Shown: positions 36,218 to 44,032 of the stretch, piece after piece
How positions within the stretch are numbered: the first letter of the stretch is position 1
Layout of the letters: each line of letters starts with the position of its first letter
Origin: an uncultured Muribaculaceae bacterium
Lineage (GTDB): Bacteria; Bacteroidota; Bacteroidia; Bacteroidales; Muribaculaceae
Assembly: GCA_944320595.1 (NCBI GenBank)
Contig: CALUIB010000005.1
Span: 1 to 64,000, forward strand
Length of the DNA stretch: 64,000 bases
Reading direction: 5' to 3'
Translations under genes and position numbers: made by a program
Notes under the pieces: model-generated
What the model was told of the DNA's origin: nothing
The model's database searches: none
What the model saw: only the letters and a program-made list of their open reading frames with translations

Positions 36218-36769
36218 TTACTTCTTGAAGTAACGGTTGTAGAGGCCCTCGAAACCCTTGCCGTGGCGAGCTTCGTCTTTTGCCATTTCGTGAACAGTGT
36301 CGTGGATGGCATCGAGGTTGAGTTCCTTGGCACGCTTTGCGATGCGGAACTTGTCGGCGTTTGCACCAGCCTCGGCAAGCATACGCTTGTAAACATTGGT
36401 CTTGGTGTCCCAAACAACGTCGCCGAGCAATTCGGCAAACTTGGCTGCGTGTTCAGCCTCTTCCCATGCGTAGCGCTTGAAAGCCTCGGCAATTTCGGGA
36501 TAGCCTTCACGGTCGGCCTGGCGCGACATTGCAAGGTACATGCCAACTTCGGTGCATTCGCCGTTGAAGTGAGCATTCAGGTCCTTAATCATCTCTTCGT
36601 CGCAACCCTTGGCCACGCCAATCACGTGCTCTTGAACGAAGGTAACTTCTTCGCTTTCGTCAACTTCCTTGAACTTGCTGCCAGGAACGCCGCATTGCGG
36701 GCACTTTTCGGGAGCTGTTTCACCTTCGTAAACATAACCGCACACTGTGCAGATAAATTTCTTTGCCAT
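36218..36769 (-). CDS. rbr: Rubrerythrin with N-terminal rubredoxin domain (reverse rubrerythrin)
   Basis: Non-haem diiron peroxidase protecting anaerobes from hydrogen peroxide. The 183 residues start with a rubredoxin-like Cys4 iron site (CTVCGY at 7-12, CPQCGVPG near 23-30), followed by a ferritin-like four-helix domain with Glu and ExxH ligands ([38 protein letters not shown]). Rubredoxin first, diiron second is the reverse order. The Fur/PerR-type gene 67 bases upstream on the same strand is a likely cotranscribed regulator. Confidence 0.93.
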   Translation of the reverse strand: MAKKFICTVCGYVYEGETAPEKCPQCGVPGSKFKEVDESEEVTFVQEHVIGVAKGCDEEMIKDLNAHFNGECTEVGMYLAMSRQADREGYPEIAEAFKRYAWEEAEHAAKFAELLGDVVWDTKTNVYKRMLAEAGANADKFRIAKRAKELNLDAIHDTVHEMAKDEARHGKGFEGLYNRYFKK

Positions 36770-36836
36770 AGTAGTAACTTTTTAAATTGTAAACTTAGTT
36801 AATATCTTTCTTTTTTCGCAGAATTTCTTGTTTTTT

Positions 36837-37253
36837 TCAATTTTCCTTGGCTCGGCACCGGTCGCAAAGCCCGTCGTAATACAGGTGCGTGTGCTCCACC
36901 TTGAACCCCTGCGGCGTTGCCGGCTCGGCATCGGTGCTGCCCGGCGGAATCGGCACGTCGAATATGCAGCGGCAACGGCGGCACAGGAAGTGCGCATGGG
37001 GCCGCGTGTCGCCATCGTAATGGATGTTGCGGCTGTCGATGGTGAGCACCGACAGCGCGTCGCGGTCTTCAAGGAGCGACAGCGTGTTGTAAACCGTCGT
37101 CCGCGACAGCGTGGGCATCTGCGCCTGCAAGTCGCAGTATATGGCATCCACCGTGGGGTGTGTGCAATGCTCCATCAAGTAGCGCATTATCGCCACCCGT
37201 TGCACCGACGGCTTTATGCCATGCTTTTTCAGATGCTCTACTACAAAATCCAT
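36837..37253 (-). CDS. Fur family regulator, PerR-like
   Basis: A 138-residue metal-dependent repressor. It has the winged helix with PTLSRTTVYNTLSLLE (recognition helix, about 45-62), the HAHFLCRRCRC metal/zinc region and a second CxxC (LCDRCRAKEN) at the C-terminus. The start is the ATG at 37253; an upstream TTG at 37265 is less likely. Position before a rubrerythrin gene favours peroxide sensing (PerR) over iron or zinc control, but metal specificity cannot be read with certainty. A strong promoter with internal direct repeats precedes it. Confidence 0.85.
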   Translation of the reverse strand: MDFVVEHLKKHGIKPSVQRVAIMRYLMEHCTHPTVDAIYCDLQAQMPTLSRTTVYNTLSLLEDRDALSVLTIDSRNIHYDGDTRPHAHFLCRRCRCIFDVPIPPGSTDAEPATPQGFKVEHTHLYYDGLCDRCRAKEN

Positions 37254-37267
37254 ATCTCGAACCAAGA

Positions 37268-37324
37268 AAATCGTTATAAATTTGAAATCGTTACAAAATT
37301 ACAACAATTTTATTTTCCACCAAA
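37268..37324 (-). promoter_or_regulatory. Promoter and candidate operator of the perR-like/rbr operon
   Basis: Minus-strand TTTG (37321-37324), 19 bases, TAATTTTG (37294-37301) is a close consensus match. Just downstream lie two direct repeats AAATCGTTAyAAA (37268-37280 and 37285-37297, one mismatch, 17-bp period), one overlapping the -7 box. They are candidate regulator sites. Confidence 0.65.
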
Positions 37325-37370
37325 ATTTCCGGCAATTTTTTTCAGAAAAAATTATCCCTTTATTAGCCTA

Positions 37371-37408
37371 ATTGTCCCAATTAGCCTAATTGGACTAATT
37401 GGGACAAT
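37371..37408 (-). terminator. Terminator of the GT90 gene
   Basis: Perfect 14-bp stem (ATTGTCCCAATTAG with its complement) and a 10-base loop, 10 bases past the GT90 stop on the minus strand. The T-rich run follows only after further repeat sequence. The TTAG-CCTAATT words recur in the hairpin at 41793-41841. Confidence 0.75.
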
Positions 37409-37417
37409 ATAATCGCA

Positions 37418-38416
37418 TTAGAAATCACCATTCACAGCCCTCAGGTAGCGGTCCATCACGGCAAGCAAAATAAGGTGCTCGCGACGGCGGTCACGGAACT
37501 GCGCCACCCACTCATGGGCATGGTCGATGATGGTCTGCGCCTTGTCGGGATTGGCAATGTAATATGCCACACGCTCCTCCACGTCGCTGTAATCGGGCTT
37601 CACGGCCACATAGTGGTAGTCGGGTATGAGCCTCCCTTCCATAAACCACGACTCGCACGTGGGCGGCGGCATCACTGCAAGCGAGTTTGACGACATCACC
37701 CACTTTAGGTTGCTCGCCACGTCGTTCCCTTCAAGTGCCATTATGAACTTGTAGTCGAGATGCTGCGATATTGTCATCTTTTCGGTTTCCCATTCGGGGT
37801 TGTAGTCGCGTCCGCGAATTTCCCCGAGGTCGAACAACGGGTTACCCCAAAACTTAGTCATGAACTCGTAACGGCGGGCTTTGCGGTTGTTGCGCCCGCC
37901 TATCTTTCCACGGAACACCACGCGGTCTTGCTTTTCGGCAAATGGCTTGCGGTCGCTTACAAAGATGAAATGCCTCACCTTGTCCATCTTGAACAGCACC
38001 GACATTCGCACATCGCCGGCCAACGGACGGCTTTTCACTATCGACGGCACCGCAGGCACGTGGGTTATGTCGCCCGGCAGCAAGTGCCACAGCAACCGCT
38101 TGGGGAAATAACGAACGTATTCAAGCGAATCAAAGTAGTAAACCTTGTTGCACTTGGGGCATTCGCTCACAGGGTACAACTCTCCCCTCCACGGCTCGCC
38201 GCCCTTGAAGTCGCCTGCGGCGATGCGGCAATAATAATCCACACGGTCCATTATGTAATCACGGTCGGGACGGGCGGCTATCTGTGCAAGCTCTTCGTTC
38301 CGACGGGAACGACACCACACATCGGGGACAAGATATTTGCGGCAGTAAGCCCTTGTATAATACAGGAACTTATTGTTCTTTCCGCTCCTGAATGCGTATA
38401 ACAATCTGCTAAACAT
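37418..38416 (-). CDS. Glycosyltransferase family 90 (CAP10/LpsA-like)
   Basis: A 332-residue cytosolic or membrane-associated glycosyltransferase. The C-terminal half contains ISQHLDYKFIMALEGNDVAS and NLKWVMSSNSLAVMPPP with ESWFMEGRLIPDYHYV, the conserved region of the GT90 family (fungal CAP10, bacterial LpsA and O-glucosyltransferases). The first half has VVFRGKIGGRNNRKARRYEF. It probably transfers a pentose or hexose to a surface glycan; donor and acceptor are unknown. It follows the lipoprotein gene after 52 bases on the same strand, with no other glycan genes nearby. Confidence 0.85.
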   Translation of the reverse strand: MFSRLLYAFRSGKNNKFLYYTRAYCRKYLVPDVWCRSRRNEELAQIAARPDRDYIMDRVDYYCRIAAGDFKGGEPWRGELYPVSECPKCNKVYYFDSLEYVRYFPKRLLWHLLPGDITHVPAVPSIVKSRPLAGDVRMSVLFKMDKVRHFIFVSDRKPFAEKQDRVVFRGKIGGRNNRKARRYEFMTKFWGNPLFDLGEIRGRDYNPEWETEKMTISQHLDYKFIMALEGNDVASNLKWVMSSNSLAVMPPPTCESWFMEGRLIPDYHYVAVKPDYSDVEERVAYYIANPDKAQTIIDHAHEWVAQFRDRRREHLILLAVMDRYLRAVNGDF

Positions 38417-38468
38417 ATTGTTACTATCTCAACAGTGCAGTAAATAGACGGCGACAACCTGTACGCTG

Positions 38469-39122
38469 CTACTCGGTTTGCAGCACTATGTATTTCCAGC
38501 ATAAGTATTCAAGGCTGCATGGATAATGCTCGTTGACTACATTTCCAGCGGCATTGTAACCTATCACGGCCACGAGCGTATAGGCGTAATACTTGCCATT
38601 GTCGTTGCCACTCATGCCGTCGATTTCATAGCCTACACCGCTGCGATTGAAACCCATGCTGCGGTCGGTAGGCAGGTAGGCATCGGCCACCACCATCTCG
38701 TTGTAGGCACATGGTATATACTTGGTCACGCGCTTGAAGTTGAGCAAGTATTCCTCGCCCGACACAAGGCCATATTGCGCACACCAACTGCCGAACCTCA
38801 CCTTCTGCCACACGTCGTCGTTAAGCAGAAACGGTTCCTCGTCATATCCTGTCACGGTCTTGCGCTCGGCGTTGACCTCCGACTCCGCAGTGCCGCTACG
38901 GGTAGGCAGCTTCATGTCGCCGGCCTCCTGCTTTAGCATCTCTATGAAACTGTTTTCGTCGGTATATTGTTGCACTGCCGTGGTCACGGTTATGGTGCGT
39001 CCGTCGGCGGCACGCAGTTGGTATGTGGCTGGAACAGGGGTATCTTCGTCGTTGCTGCAAGCGACTGCAAGCATTGCCATTATGGCAAGCACAGGCAAAA
39101 ATTTCAAAAGTCTCATATTCAT
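38469..39122 (-). CDS. Unknown lipoprotein
   Basis: A 217-residue protein of no recognised family. A lipoprotein signal is clear: MNMRLLKF then a hydrophobic run ending LAVACSNDEDTP, with Cys at the lipobox and acidic residues after it, typical of surface-exposed lipoproteins in this phylum. The mature part has a short strand-rich N-terminal region (TYQLRAADGRTITVTT), then a beta-rich, Tyr- and Cys-containing domain. Start set at 39122 (39116 is also possible) because the longer frame lacks a signal. A strong divergent promoter lies upstream, shared with the copper ATPase region, so envelope stress or metal response is conceivable but unproven. Confidence 0.7.
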   Translation of the reverse strand: MNMRLLKFLPVLAIMAMLAVACSNDEDTPVPATYQLRAADGRTITVTTAVQQYTDENSFIEMLKQEAGDMKLPTRSGTAESEVNAERKTVTGYDEEPFLLNDDVWQKVRFGSWCAQYGLVSGEEYLLNFKRVTKYIPCAYNEMVVADAYLPTDRSMGFNRSGVGYEIDGMSGNDNGKYYAYTLVAVIGYNAAGNVVNEHYPCSLEYLCWKYIVLQTE

Positions 39123-39171
39123 AATTAAAAAATGCGTAAAAAATCGCCCCAAAAGATGGAGCCTCGACTTG

Positions 39172-39202
39172 CAAAGATAATGTACTACCTGCTCAATACA
39201 AA
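39172..39202 (-). promoter_or_regulatory. Consensus promoter of the lipoprotein gene
   Basis: Minus-strand TTTG (39199-39202), exactly 19 bases, TATCTTTG (39172-39179), 50 bases before the ATG at 39122. Confidence 0.75.
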
Positions 39203-39262
39203 ACAATTTCACCGCTTTTTGCCTTATTTCACCTATTTGCTCCTATTTGTACCAACACCTGT

Positions 39263-39279
39263 TTGCAACATTGTTGCAA
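39263..39279. promoter_or_regulatory. Candidate operator upstream of the copper ATPase
   Basis: TTGCAAC-ATT-GTTGCAA is a perfect 7-bp inverted repeat overlapping the expected -33 region of the copA promoter (its -7 box is at 39292-39299). It is a good candidate binding site for a metal-responsive or Crp-type regulator. Confidence 0.5.
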
Positions 39280-39291
39280 GTGCAAAATCGC

Positions 39292-39299
39292 TATCTTTG
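39292..39299 (+). promoter_or_regulatory. -7 box of the copper ATPase gene
   Basis: TATCTTTG, 22 bases before the ATG at 39322. TTG at 39271-39273 may serve as the -33 box with an 18-base spacer. Confidence 0.6.
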
Positions 39300-39321
39300 C
39301 ATAAACGAAAGAGAATTAGAT

Positions 39322-41775
39322 ATGGGCAACAACATAAAGCGCCAAAATTTCCCTGTCACGGGCATGAGCTGCGCAGCCTGCGCCTTGCGTGTAGAGAAGA
39401 CCATAGCCCGGCAACCCGGCGTGGAGGCTGCGGCAGTGAACTTCGCCACGGCCACGGTATCGGTCGATTACGACCCGTCGCAGGCCAGCCCCGAGTCGAT
39501 GAAACAAGCCCTTGAGGCCGAAGGCTACGGCTTGATAACTGCTGCCGGCAAAGAAATGGAGGACGAGGCCGAAGATGCCAACCGCCGCCATATCGCCCGG
39601 CTAAAGTTCCGCACAATCTGGGCCATAGCACTCGCACTGCCGGTGGCCGTGATAGGCATGACAATGATGCATGAACCGTGGGCCGGATGGGTGAGCTGGG
39701 CTCTTGCCACTCCGGTGGTATTCTGGCTTGGCAGCGACTTCTTCGTGAATGCCTGGAGGCAATTGCGCCACCGCTCGGCCAACATGGACACGCTTGTGGC
39801 CAACAGCACCGGCATTGCCTACCTGTTCAGCGTCTTCAACCTGCTGTTCCCCGACTTTTGGACGCAGCACGGCATCGAACCGCACGTGTACTTCGAGGCA
39901 TCAAGCGTGATAATCGCCTTCATCCTGCTCGGCAGGCTGCTCGAAGAACGAGCAAAGGGGCAAACTTCGACAGCAATAAAGCGATTGATGGGTCTGCGCC
40001 CAACAACAGTGACACGGGTAGGCAGCGACGGTAACCACGAAGTGGTGGATATTGAAAAGATAGCAATAGGCGACACCCTAATAGCCAAGCCTGGCGAGCG
40101 GATAGCCGTTGACGGCACGGTCACCGACGGCGAATCGAACGTGGACGAAAGTATGCTAAGCGGCGAGCCGATGCCGGTGCCGAAATCCCGTGGGGCACAC
40201 GTGTATGCCGGAACCATCAACCAGCGCGGCAGTTTCCGATACACCGCGCGTGAAGTGGGCGAAGGCACGGTGCTTGCGCAAATAATACGCATGGTGCAAG
40301 ACGCGCAGGGCAGCAAGGCTCCAGTGCAGAAGCTGGTCGATCACATAGCCGCCGTATTTGTGCCTGTGGTGATGTCGGTGGCCGCCATTGCATTCCTGCT
40401 GTGGCTGTGGCTCGACCCGGCCAACGGGTTCTCGCACGGCCTGCTTGCGCTCGTCACGGTGCTAATCATCGCCTGCCCGTGCGCCTTGGGACTTGCAACA
40501 CCCACCGCGATAATGGTGGGCATAGGCAAAGGTGCCGAGAGCGGAATACTGATAAAAAACGCCGAGAGCCTTGAAATTGCAGGAAAAATCGACACCGTGC
40601 TGCTCGACAAGACGGGAACGGTAACCGAGGGGAAACCCATGGTGACCGATGCCGTCTGGCTCGACGGCGACACCGCCGCCCAGCCGGTGCTGCTTGCGCT
40701 TGAGCGGCTGTCGGAACACCCGCTTGCCGATGCCGTGGCCACGCACTTGGGATGCCCGCTACAGTCGCCCGAAATACACGACTTCAAGAGCATCACAGGC
40801 AGCGGAGTGGCCGGAACGTGCGGCGGCACGGCATACTTTGCAGGCAACAGGCAATTAATGCTCGACAACGGCATCGACTGCGACGCATCACTCATGGAGA
40901 AAGCCAGGCAGTGGAGCGGCGAGGCCAAGACGGTAATATACTTCGCAGGCGGAGGCCGACTGCTGGCCGTGCTTGCCATAACCGACCGCATCAAGCCTTC
41001 ATCACCCCAGGCAGTGGCTGCCCTGCACGATGCAGGCATAGAGGTGTATATGCTCACGGGCGACAATGATGCCACGGCCCGGCAGATAGCCCGGCAGGCA
41101 GGCATTAGGCACTACCGCGCCGAGGTGCGACCCGACGGCAAAGCCGCTTTCGTAAAGCAATTGCAGCAAGCAGGCCACCGAGTGGCAATGGCGGGCGACG
41201 GCATCAACGACAGCGCGGCACTCGCACAGGCCGACTTGAGCATCGCCATGGGGAAAGGGAGCGACATAGCCATGGACGTAGCGCACGTGACAATACTAAG
41301 TTCCGACTTGGCGAAAATCCCCGAGGCCATAGAATTGTCGAAACTCACCGTGCGCACCATACGCCAAAACCTGTTTTGGGCATTCATCTACAATACCATA
41401 GGAATACCCGTTGCAGCCGGTGCGCTTTATCCCGTGTGCGGCTTTTTGCTCAATCCCATGATAGCCGGGCTGGCAATGGCAATGAGCAGCGTGAGCGTGG
41501 TTACCAACAGTCTGCGGCTGAAAACAAAGAAAATAATCAACCGTAAAACAACAATAAAACCCAACAAAACAATGGAAAAGGAATACAAAATCGAAGGAAT
41601 GATGTGCAACCACTGCCGTATGCACGCCGAAAAAGCACTTAACGCCATTCCCGGAGTGGAGGCCACTGTAACGCTGGAGCCGCCTGTGGCTCACGTGAAA
41701 TTCACCGATGCCGAAGTTCCAGTGGAAACTTTGAAGAAAGCCATCGAAGAGGCCGGTTACAAACTCGTGGAATAA
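39322..41775 (+). CDS. copA: Copper-exporting P1B-type ATPase with in-frame C-terminal metallochaperone domain
   Basis: An 817-residue inner-membrane pump for Cu(I) or Ag(I). Domains in order: N-terminal HMA with GMSCAAC (Cys17, Cys20); eight predicted helices with transport motif CPC at 385-387; LSGEPMP actuator loop; DKTGT at 429-433; SEHPLADAV; and GDGINDSAALAQADL. After the last helix comes a Lys/Asn/Thr-rich linker (about 735-750), then a complete second HMA-like domain starting at Met751 (MEKEYKIEGMMCNHC, Cys762 and Cys765). In relatives this second unit is usually a separate small copper chaperone gene. The DNA encoding the linker is A-rich like an intergenic leader, and the ATG at 41572 could still be an internal start. 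Confidence 0.95.
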   Translation: MGNNIKRQNFPVTGMSCAACALRVEKTIARQPGVEAAAVNFATATVSVDYDPSQASPESMKQALEAEGYGLITAAGKEMEDEAEDANRRHIARLKFRTIWAIALALPVAVIGMTMMHEPWAGWVSWALATPVVFWLGSDFFVNAWRQLRHRSANMDTLVANSTGIAYLFSVFNLLFPDFWTQHGIEPHVYFEASSVIIAFILLGRLLEERAKGQTSTAIKRLMGLRPTTVTRVGSDGNHEVVDIEKIAIGDTLIAKPGERIAVDGTVTDGESNVDESMLSGEPMPVPKSRGAHVYAGTINQRGSFRYTAREVGEGTVLAQIIRMVQDAQGSKAPVQKLVDHIAAVFVPVVMSVAAIAFLLWLWLDPANGFSHGLLALVTVLIIACPCALGLATPTAIMVGIGKGAESGILIKNAESLEIAGKIDTVLLDKTGTVTEGKPMVTDAVWLDGDTAAQPVLLALERLSEHPLADAVATHLGCPLQSPEIHDFKSITGSGVAGTCGGTAYFAGNRQLMLDNGIDCDASLMEKARQWSGEAKTVIYFAGGGRLLAVLAITDRIKPSSPQAVAALHDAGIEVYMLTGDNDATARQIARQAGIRHYRAEVRPDGKAAFVKQLQQAGHRVAMAGDGINDSAALAQADLSIAMGKGSDIAMDVAHVTILSSDLAKIPEAIELSKLTVRTIRQNLFWAFIYNTIGIPVAAGALYPVCGFLLNPMIAGLAMAMSSVSVVTNSLRLKTKKIINRKTTIKPNKTMEKEYKIEGMMCNHCRMHAEKALNAIPGVEATVTLEPPVAHVKFTDAEVPVETLKKAIEEAGYKLVE

Positions 41776-41792
41776 CTATCCCCCACCCCTCC

Positions 41793-41841
41793 AATAAGGC
41801 CAATTAGACTAATTAGACCAATTAGACTAATCGGCCTTATT
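41793..41841. terminator. Bidirectional hairpin between the copper ATPase and transglutaminase-like genes
   Basis: AATAAGGCC (41793-41801) pairs with GGCCTTATT (41833-41841), and the AATTAGACTAATT-type interior continues the stem with two mismatches. It lies between convergent genes and shares repeat words with the hairpin at 37371-37408. Confidence 0.7.
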
Positions 41842-41854
41842 GATTATAATTAAA

Positions 41855-43237
41855 TCACTCCACCGTGAAAGCTATGCAATACTCGTAGGTGCCACCATCT
41901 TGCAGCTGTACGGCAAGCACCAACTTTCCCGGCTTGTCGGGTGCCACCGTCATGGTCATTGCCCCCGATGCGGCATCAACATTCCAAGTGCGGTGCCAAG
42001 TGTCTTCGTTAATCACAGCCCATTTCACCCCATTGCGCGGACGCAACGTGAAAGTATAGCTTTGCCCCGTGTGCAACGTGCCGTTAAGCGGCATGGCATC
42101 GATGGCGCAATCGCCCTTGGTAGCATAAAACACGGGCAACCCCGTCACCTCGCCGCTCCTCACCGCCGCAAGCAGCTGTCCTCCGTCGATGCCATACTTA
42201 GCCAATGCCGCGGCATCGAAATTGGCAAGGCCGGTAACTTCGGGCATAAGCATCGGGTTGGCCTTTTCAAGCCGAGCCAAGTCGGCAGCAGAGGGCTGCG
42301 CCACCTCATATTCCGCCACAGTGGAATACCGCTGCCCTCCATCCTGCTTGAAACCTAAGTGCAGGTCGCCGGCGGCGGTGGGCATATACTCCATATAATA
42401 AGTGTCGCCATGCAATTGCCAGTCGCCGTGCTTCACATTGTCGATAAGAGCCACTTCGCACTGTTGCAACTTCTGCACCGCAAAACGGTAACTCTCGCCC
42501 ACGCGCAGGGTGTGTTGCTCGGGCAGCTCAGCAAGCCTCAACACCCCTACCCCACTTTGGTACAAAGTAGGATAATCGCCATTGCCCTTCATGCAACGGT
42601 CAAGCACCTGCTTGGCATCAAAACCATATTCTCCCCAGAACGGTTTTATGGCAGGCAGTGCATCGAATTGCTCACGGCTCACTGGCTGCGGCAGCAGCTG
42701 ATAGGCTTCATCCTCGGGAAAATGGGTAAAAATCAACCAATAAGGGTCAATATGGAACCACGAATTATCATTTTCGCTGCGAGTAAACACCGAACCGCTG
42801 ACCGAGCCTGCTCCCCACGTAGGGTCAATCATTATGCCAGTGCTTTCCCCCTCCACTATGGCAAATACCCAGGCATGCGACTCTCGTTCCCCATCGGCAG
42901 GCTTTGCCTCACCCCTAATGATTAAGGTTTTCAGCCCCACGGCCTCGGCCAGCCTGTAATATAGCTCGCTATAAGCCTGGCACACGCCGCGACGGTTGTC
43001 CCAGCACTCGTCGGCAGTGAAGATGCTATATGAAGTGTCGTAGCTTATATTGTCGCACAGCCATCGGTATATGGCCCGTGCCTGCTCATACTTAGTGTCG
43101 CACCCGGCGGTAATCTGCCGGGCCACCTGCGAATAGTCATACCGCGTGGGCGACACTTGCTCGTCAACCACCGTCTGCGCCCAAGCACCCATCCATGCAA
43201 CCAATGCAATAAAAACCAACTTTACCCTCATACTCAT
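41855..43237 (-). CDS. Secreted transglutaminase-like (cysteine protease fold) protein
   Basis: A 460-residue exported protein with a signal peptide (about 5-20, ending AWAQ). The transglutaminase-like core has the catalytic triad in order: Cys about 86 in RRGVCQAYSELYY, His about 121 in ESHAWVFAIV, and Asp about 137 in MIDPTWGAGS. C-terminal beta-rich domains (two or three, about 215-460) resemble immunoglobulin-like modules. Such proteins are usually peptidases or amidases rather than true cross-linkers; a peptidoglycan or protein substrate is possible. It is convergent with copA. ATGs at 43237 and 43231 are both plausible starts. Confidence 0.85.
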   Translation of the reverse strand: MSMRVKLVFIALVAWMGAWAQTVVDEQVSPTRYDYSQVARQITAGCDTKYEQARAIYRWLCDNISYDTSYSIFTADECWDNRRGVCQAYSELYYRLAEAVGLKTLIIRGEAKPADGERESHAWVFAIVEGESTGIMIDPTWGAGSVSGSVFTRSENDNSWFHIDPYWLIFTHFPEDEAYQLLPQPVSREQFDALPAIKPFWGEYGFDAKQVLDRCMKGNGDYPTLYQSGVGVLRLAELPEQHTLRVGESYRFAVQKLQQCEVALIDNVKHGDWQLHGDTYYMEYMPTAAGDLHLGFKQDGGQRYSTVAEYEVAQPSAADLARLEKANPMLMPEVTGLANFDAAALAKYGIDGGQLLAAVRSGEVTGLPVFYATKGDCAIDAMPLNGTLHTGQSYTFTLRPRNGVKWAVINEDTWHRTWNVDAASGAMTMTVAPDKPGKLVLAVQLQDGGTYEYCIAFTVE

Positions 43238-43318
43238 AACACTTTATATTTTTGTTCAACCTGTTGCGAAATTAGCGATTTCATTCCACAAAGGCAAGCA
43301 CCGCAGCTATATAAATCC

Positions 43319-43380
43319 AAAAATCGGTCTCTTAACTGACGATTTTTATGAAAATTTCGGTCTCTCAACTGACGATTTTT
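43319..43380. repeat. Two direct repeats of 24 bp (33-bp period) forming hairpin-like units
   Basis: TCGGTCTCTyAACTGACGA followed by TTTTT occurs at 43324-43347 and 43357-43380 with a single mismatch. The first unit is bracketed by AAAAATCG (43319-43326) and CGATTTTT (43340-43347), a perfect 8-bp inverted repeat. On the minus strand the region translates as a repeated KNRQLRDR peptide, but there is no convincing gene. Confidence 0.75.
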
Positions 43381-43406
43381 CTGGAATTGCATGGCATTAA
43401 AAAAAT

Positions 43407-43446
43407 GCACCTGTTTCTCCCACATTAACCTTGGAGAAACAGGTGC
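43407..43446 (-). terminator. Terminator of the adenosyltransferase gene
   Basis: Perfect 14-bp stem (GCACCTGTTTCTCC, 43407-43420, with 43433-43446), 12-base loop, and a T-rich run after it on the minus strand. Confidence 0.88.
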
Positions 43447-43468
43447 GTTTAATTGTATCTTATAATTG

Positions 43469-44032
43469 TCAGGCTTCGGGATTCCAGAAGATTTCTTCTA
43501 TTTGGTTATGGATGTTGTTGTAACGGGCAAACACGAAGAAGAAGTCACTCAGGCGGTTAAGATATTTCAGAACCACGGGATCAACATACGACTCGTCGGC
43601 CAGTTCAAACACACGGCGTTCGCAGCGGCGCGTAACAACGCGGCACACTTGCGACGATGCCGAAAGCTGGCTGCCGCCAGGCAGTATGAAACGCTTGATG
43701 GGGGGCAGCTCGCCGTCGAGCGTGTCGATTACGCGTTCCACCTCGTTCACGTCGTCGATGGTAAGGTTGGGGCACGGCGTACGTTGCGAGCTGCTGTTGT
43801 CACTGGCAAGGTATGCACCTATGTTGAACAGCTTGTTTTGTATCTTGCGCAAGAACCCATACATCTCGGGGTATTCAAGTTTGCAATTGATGGCAAGTTT
43901 GCCAAGGAATGCGTTAAGTTCATCTACCGTACCGTAAGCCTCGATGCGGATGTCGGTCTTTTTCACCCTCTTTCCGCCAACGAGCGAAGTTGTTCCGTTG
44001 TCGCCCGTTTCGGTGTAAATGTTACTTTTCAT
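43469..44032 (-). CDS. Cob(I)alamin adenosyltransferase, PduO type
   Basis: Cytosolic enzyme making adenosylcobalamin from cobalamin and ATP. The 187 residues (ATG 44032) begin with the PduO ATP motif KSNIYTETGDNGTTSLVGGKRVKK and YGTVDELNAFLG, and continue with LPGGSQLSASSQVCRVVTRRCER, the conserved helical active-site region. Its start overlaps the end of the LOG gene by about 11 bases. No cobalamin-dependent enzyme is in the window, so the coenzyme's user (for example methylmalonyl-CoA mutase) must lie elsewhere. Confidence 0.92.
   Translation of the reverse strand: MKSNIYTETGDNGTTSLVGGKRVKKTDIRIEAYGTVDELNAFLGKLAINCKLEYPEMYGFLRKIQNKLFNIGAYLASDNSSSQRTPCPNLTIDDVNEVERVIDTLDGELPPIKRFILPGGSQLSASSQVCRVVTRRCERRVFELADESYVDPVVLKYLNRLSDFFFVFARYNNIHNQIEEIFWNPEA

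Noticed and set aside
43319..43380. Possible CRISPR fragment
   Set aside because: Only two repeats, separated by 9 bases, with no leader or cas genes.
43234..43425. Small minus-strand frame containing repeated KNRQLRDR
   Set aside because: The peptide repeat only reflects the DNA direct repeat; no signal peptide, homology or convincing start.
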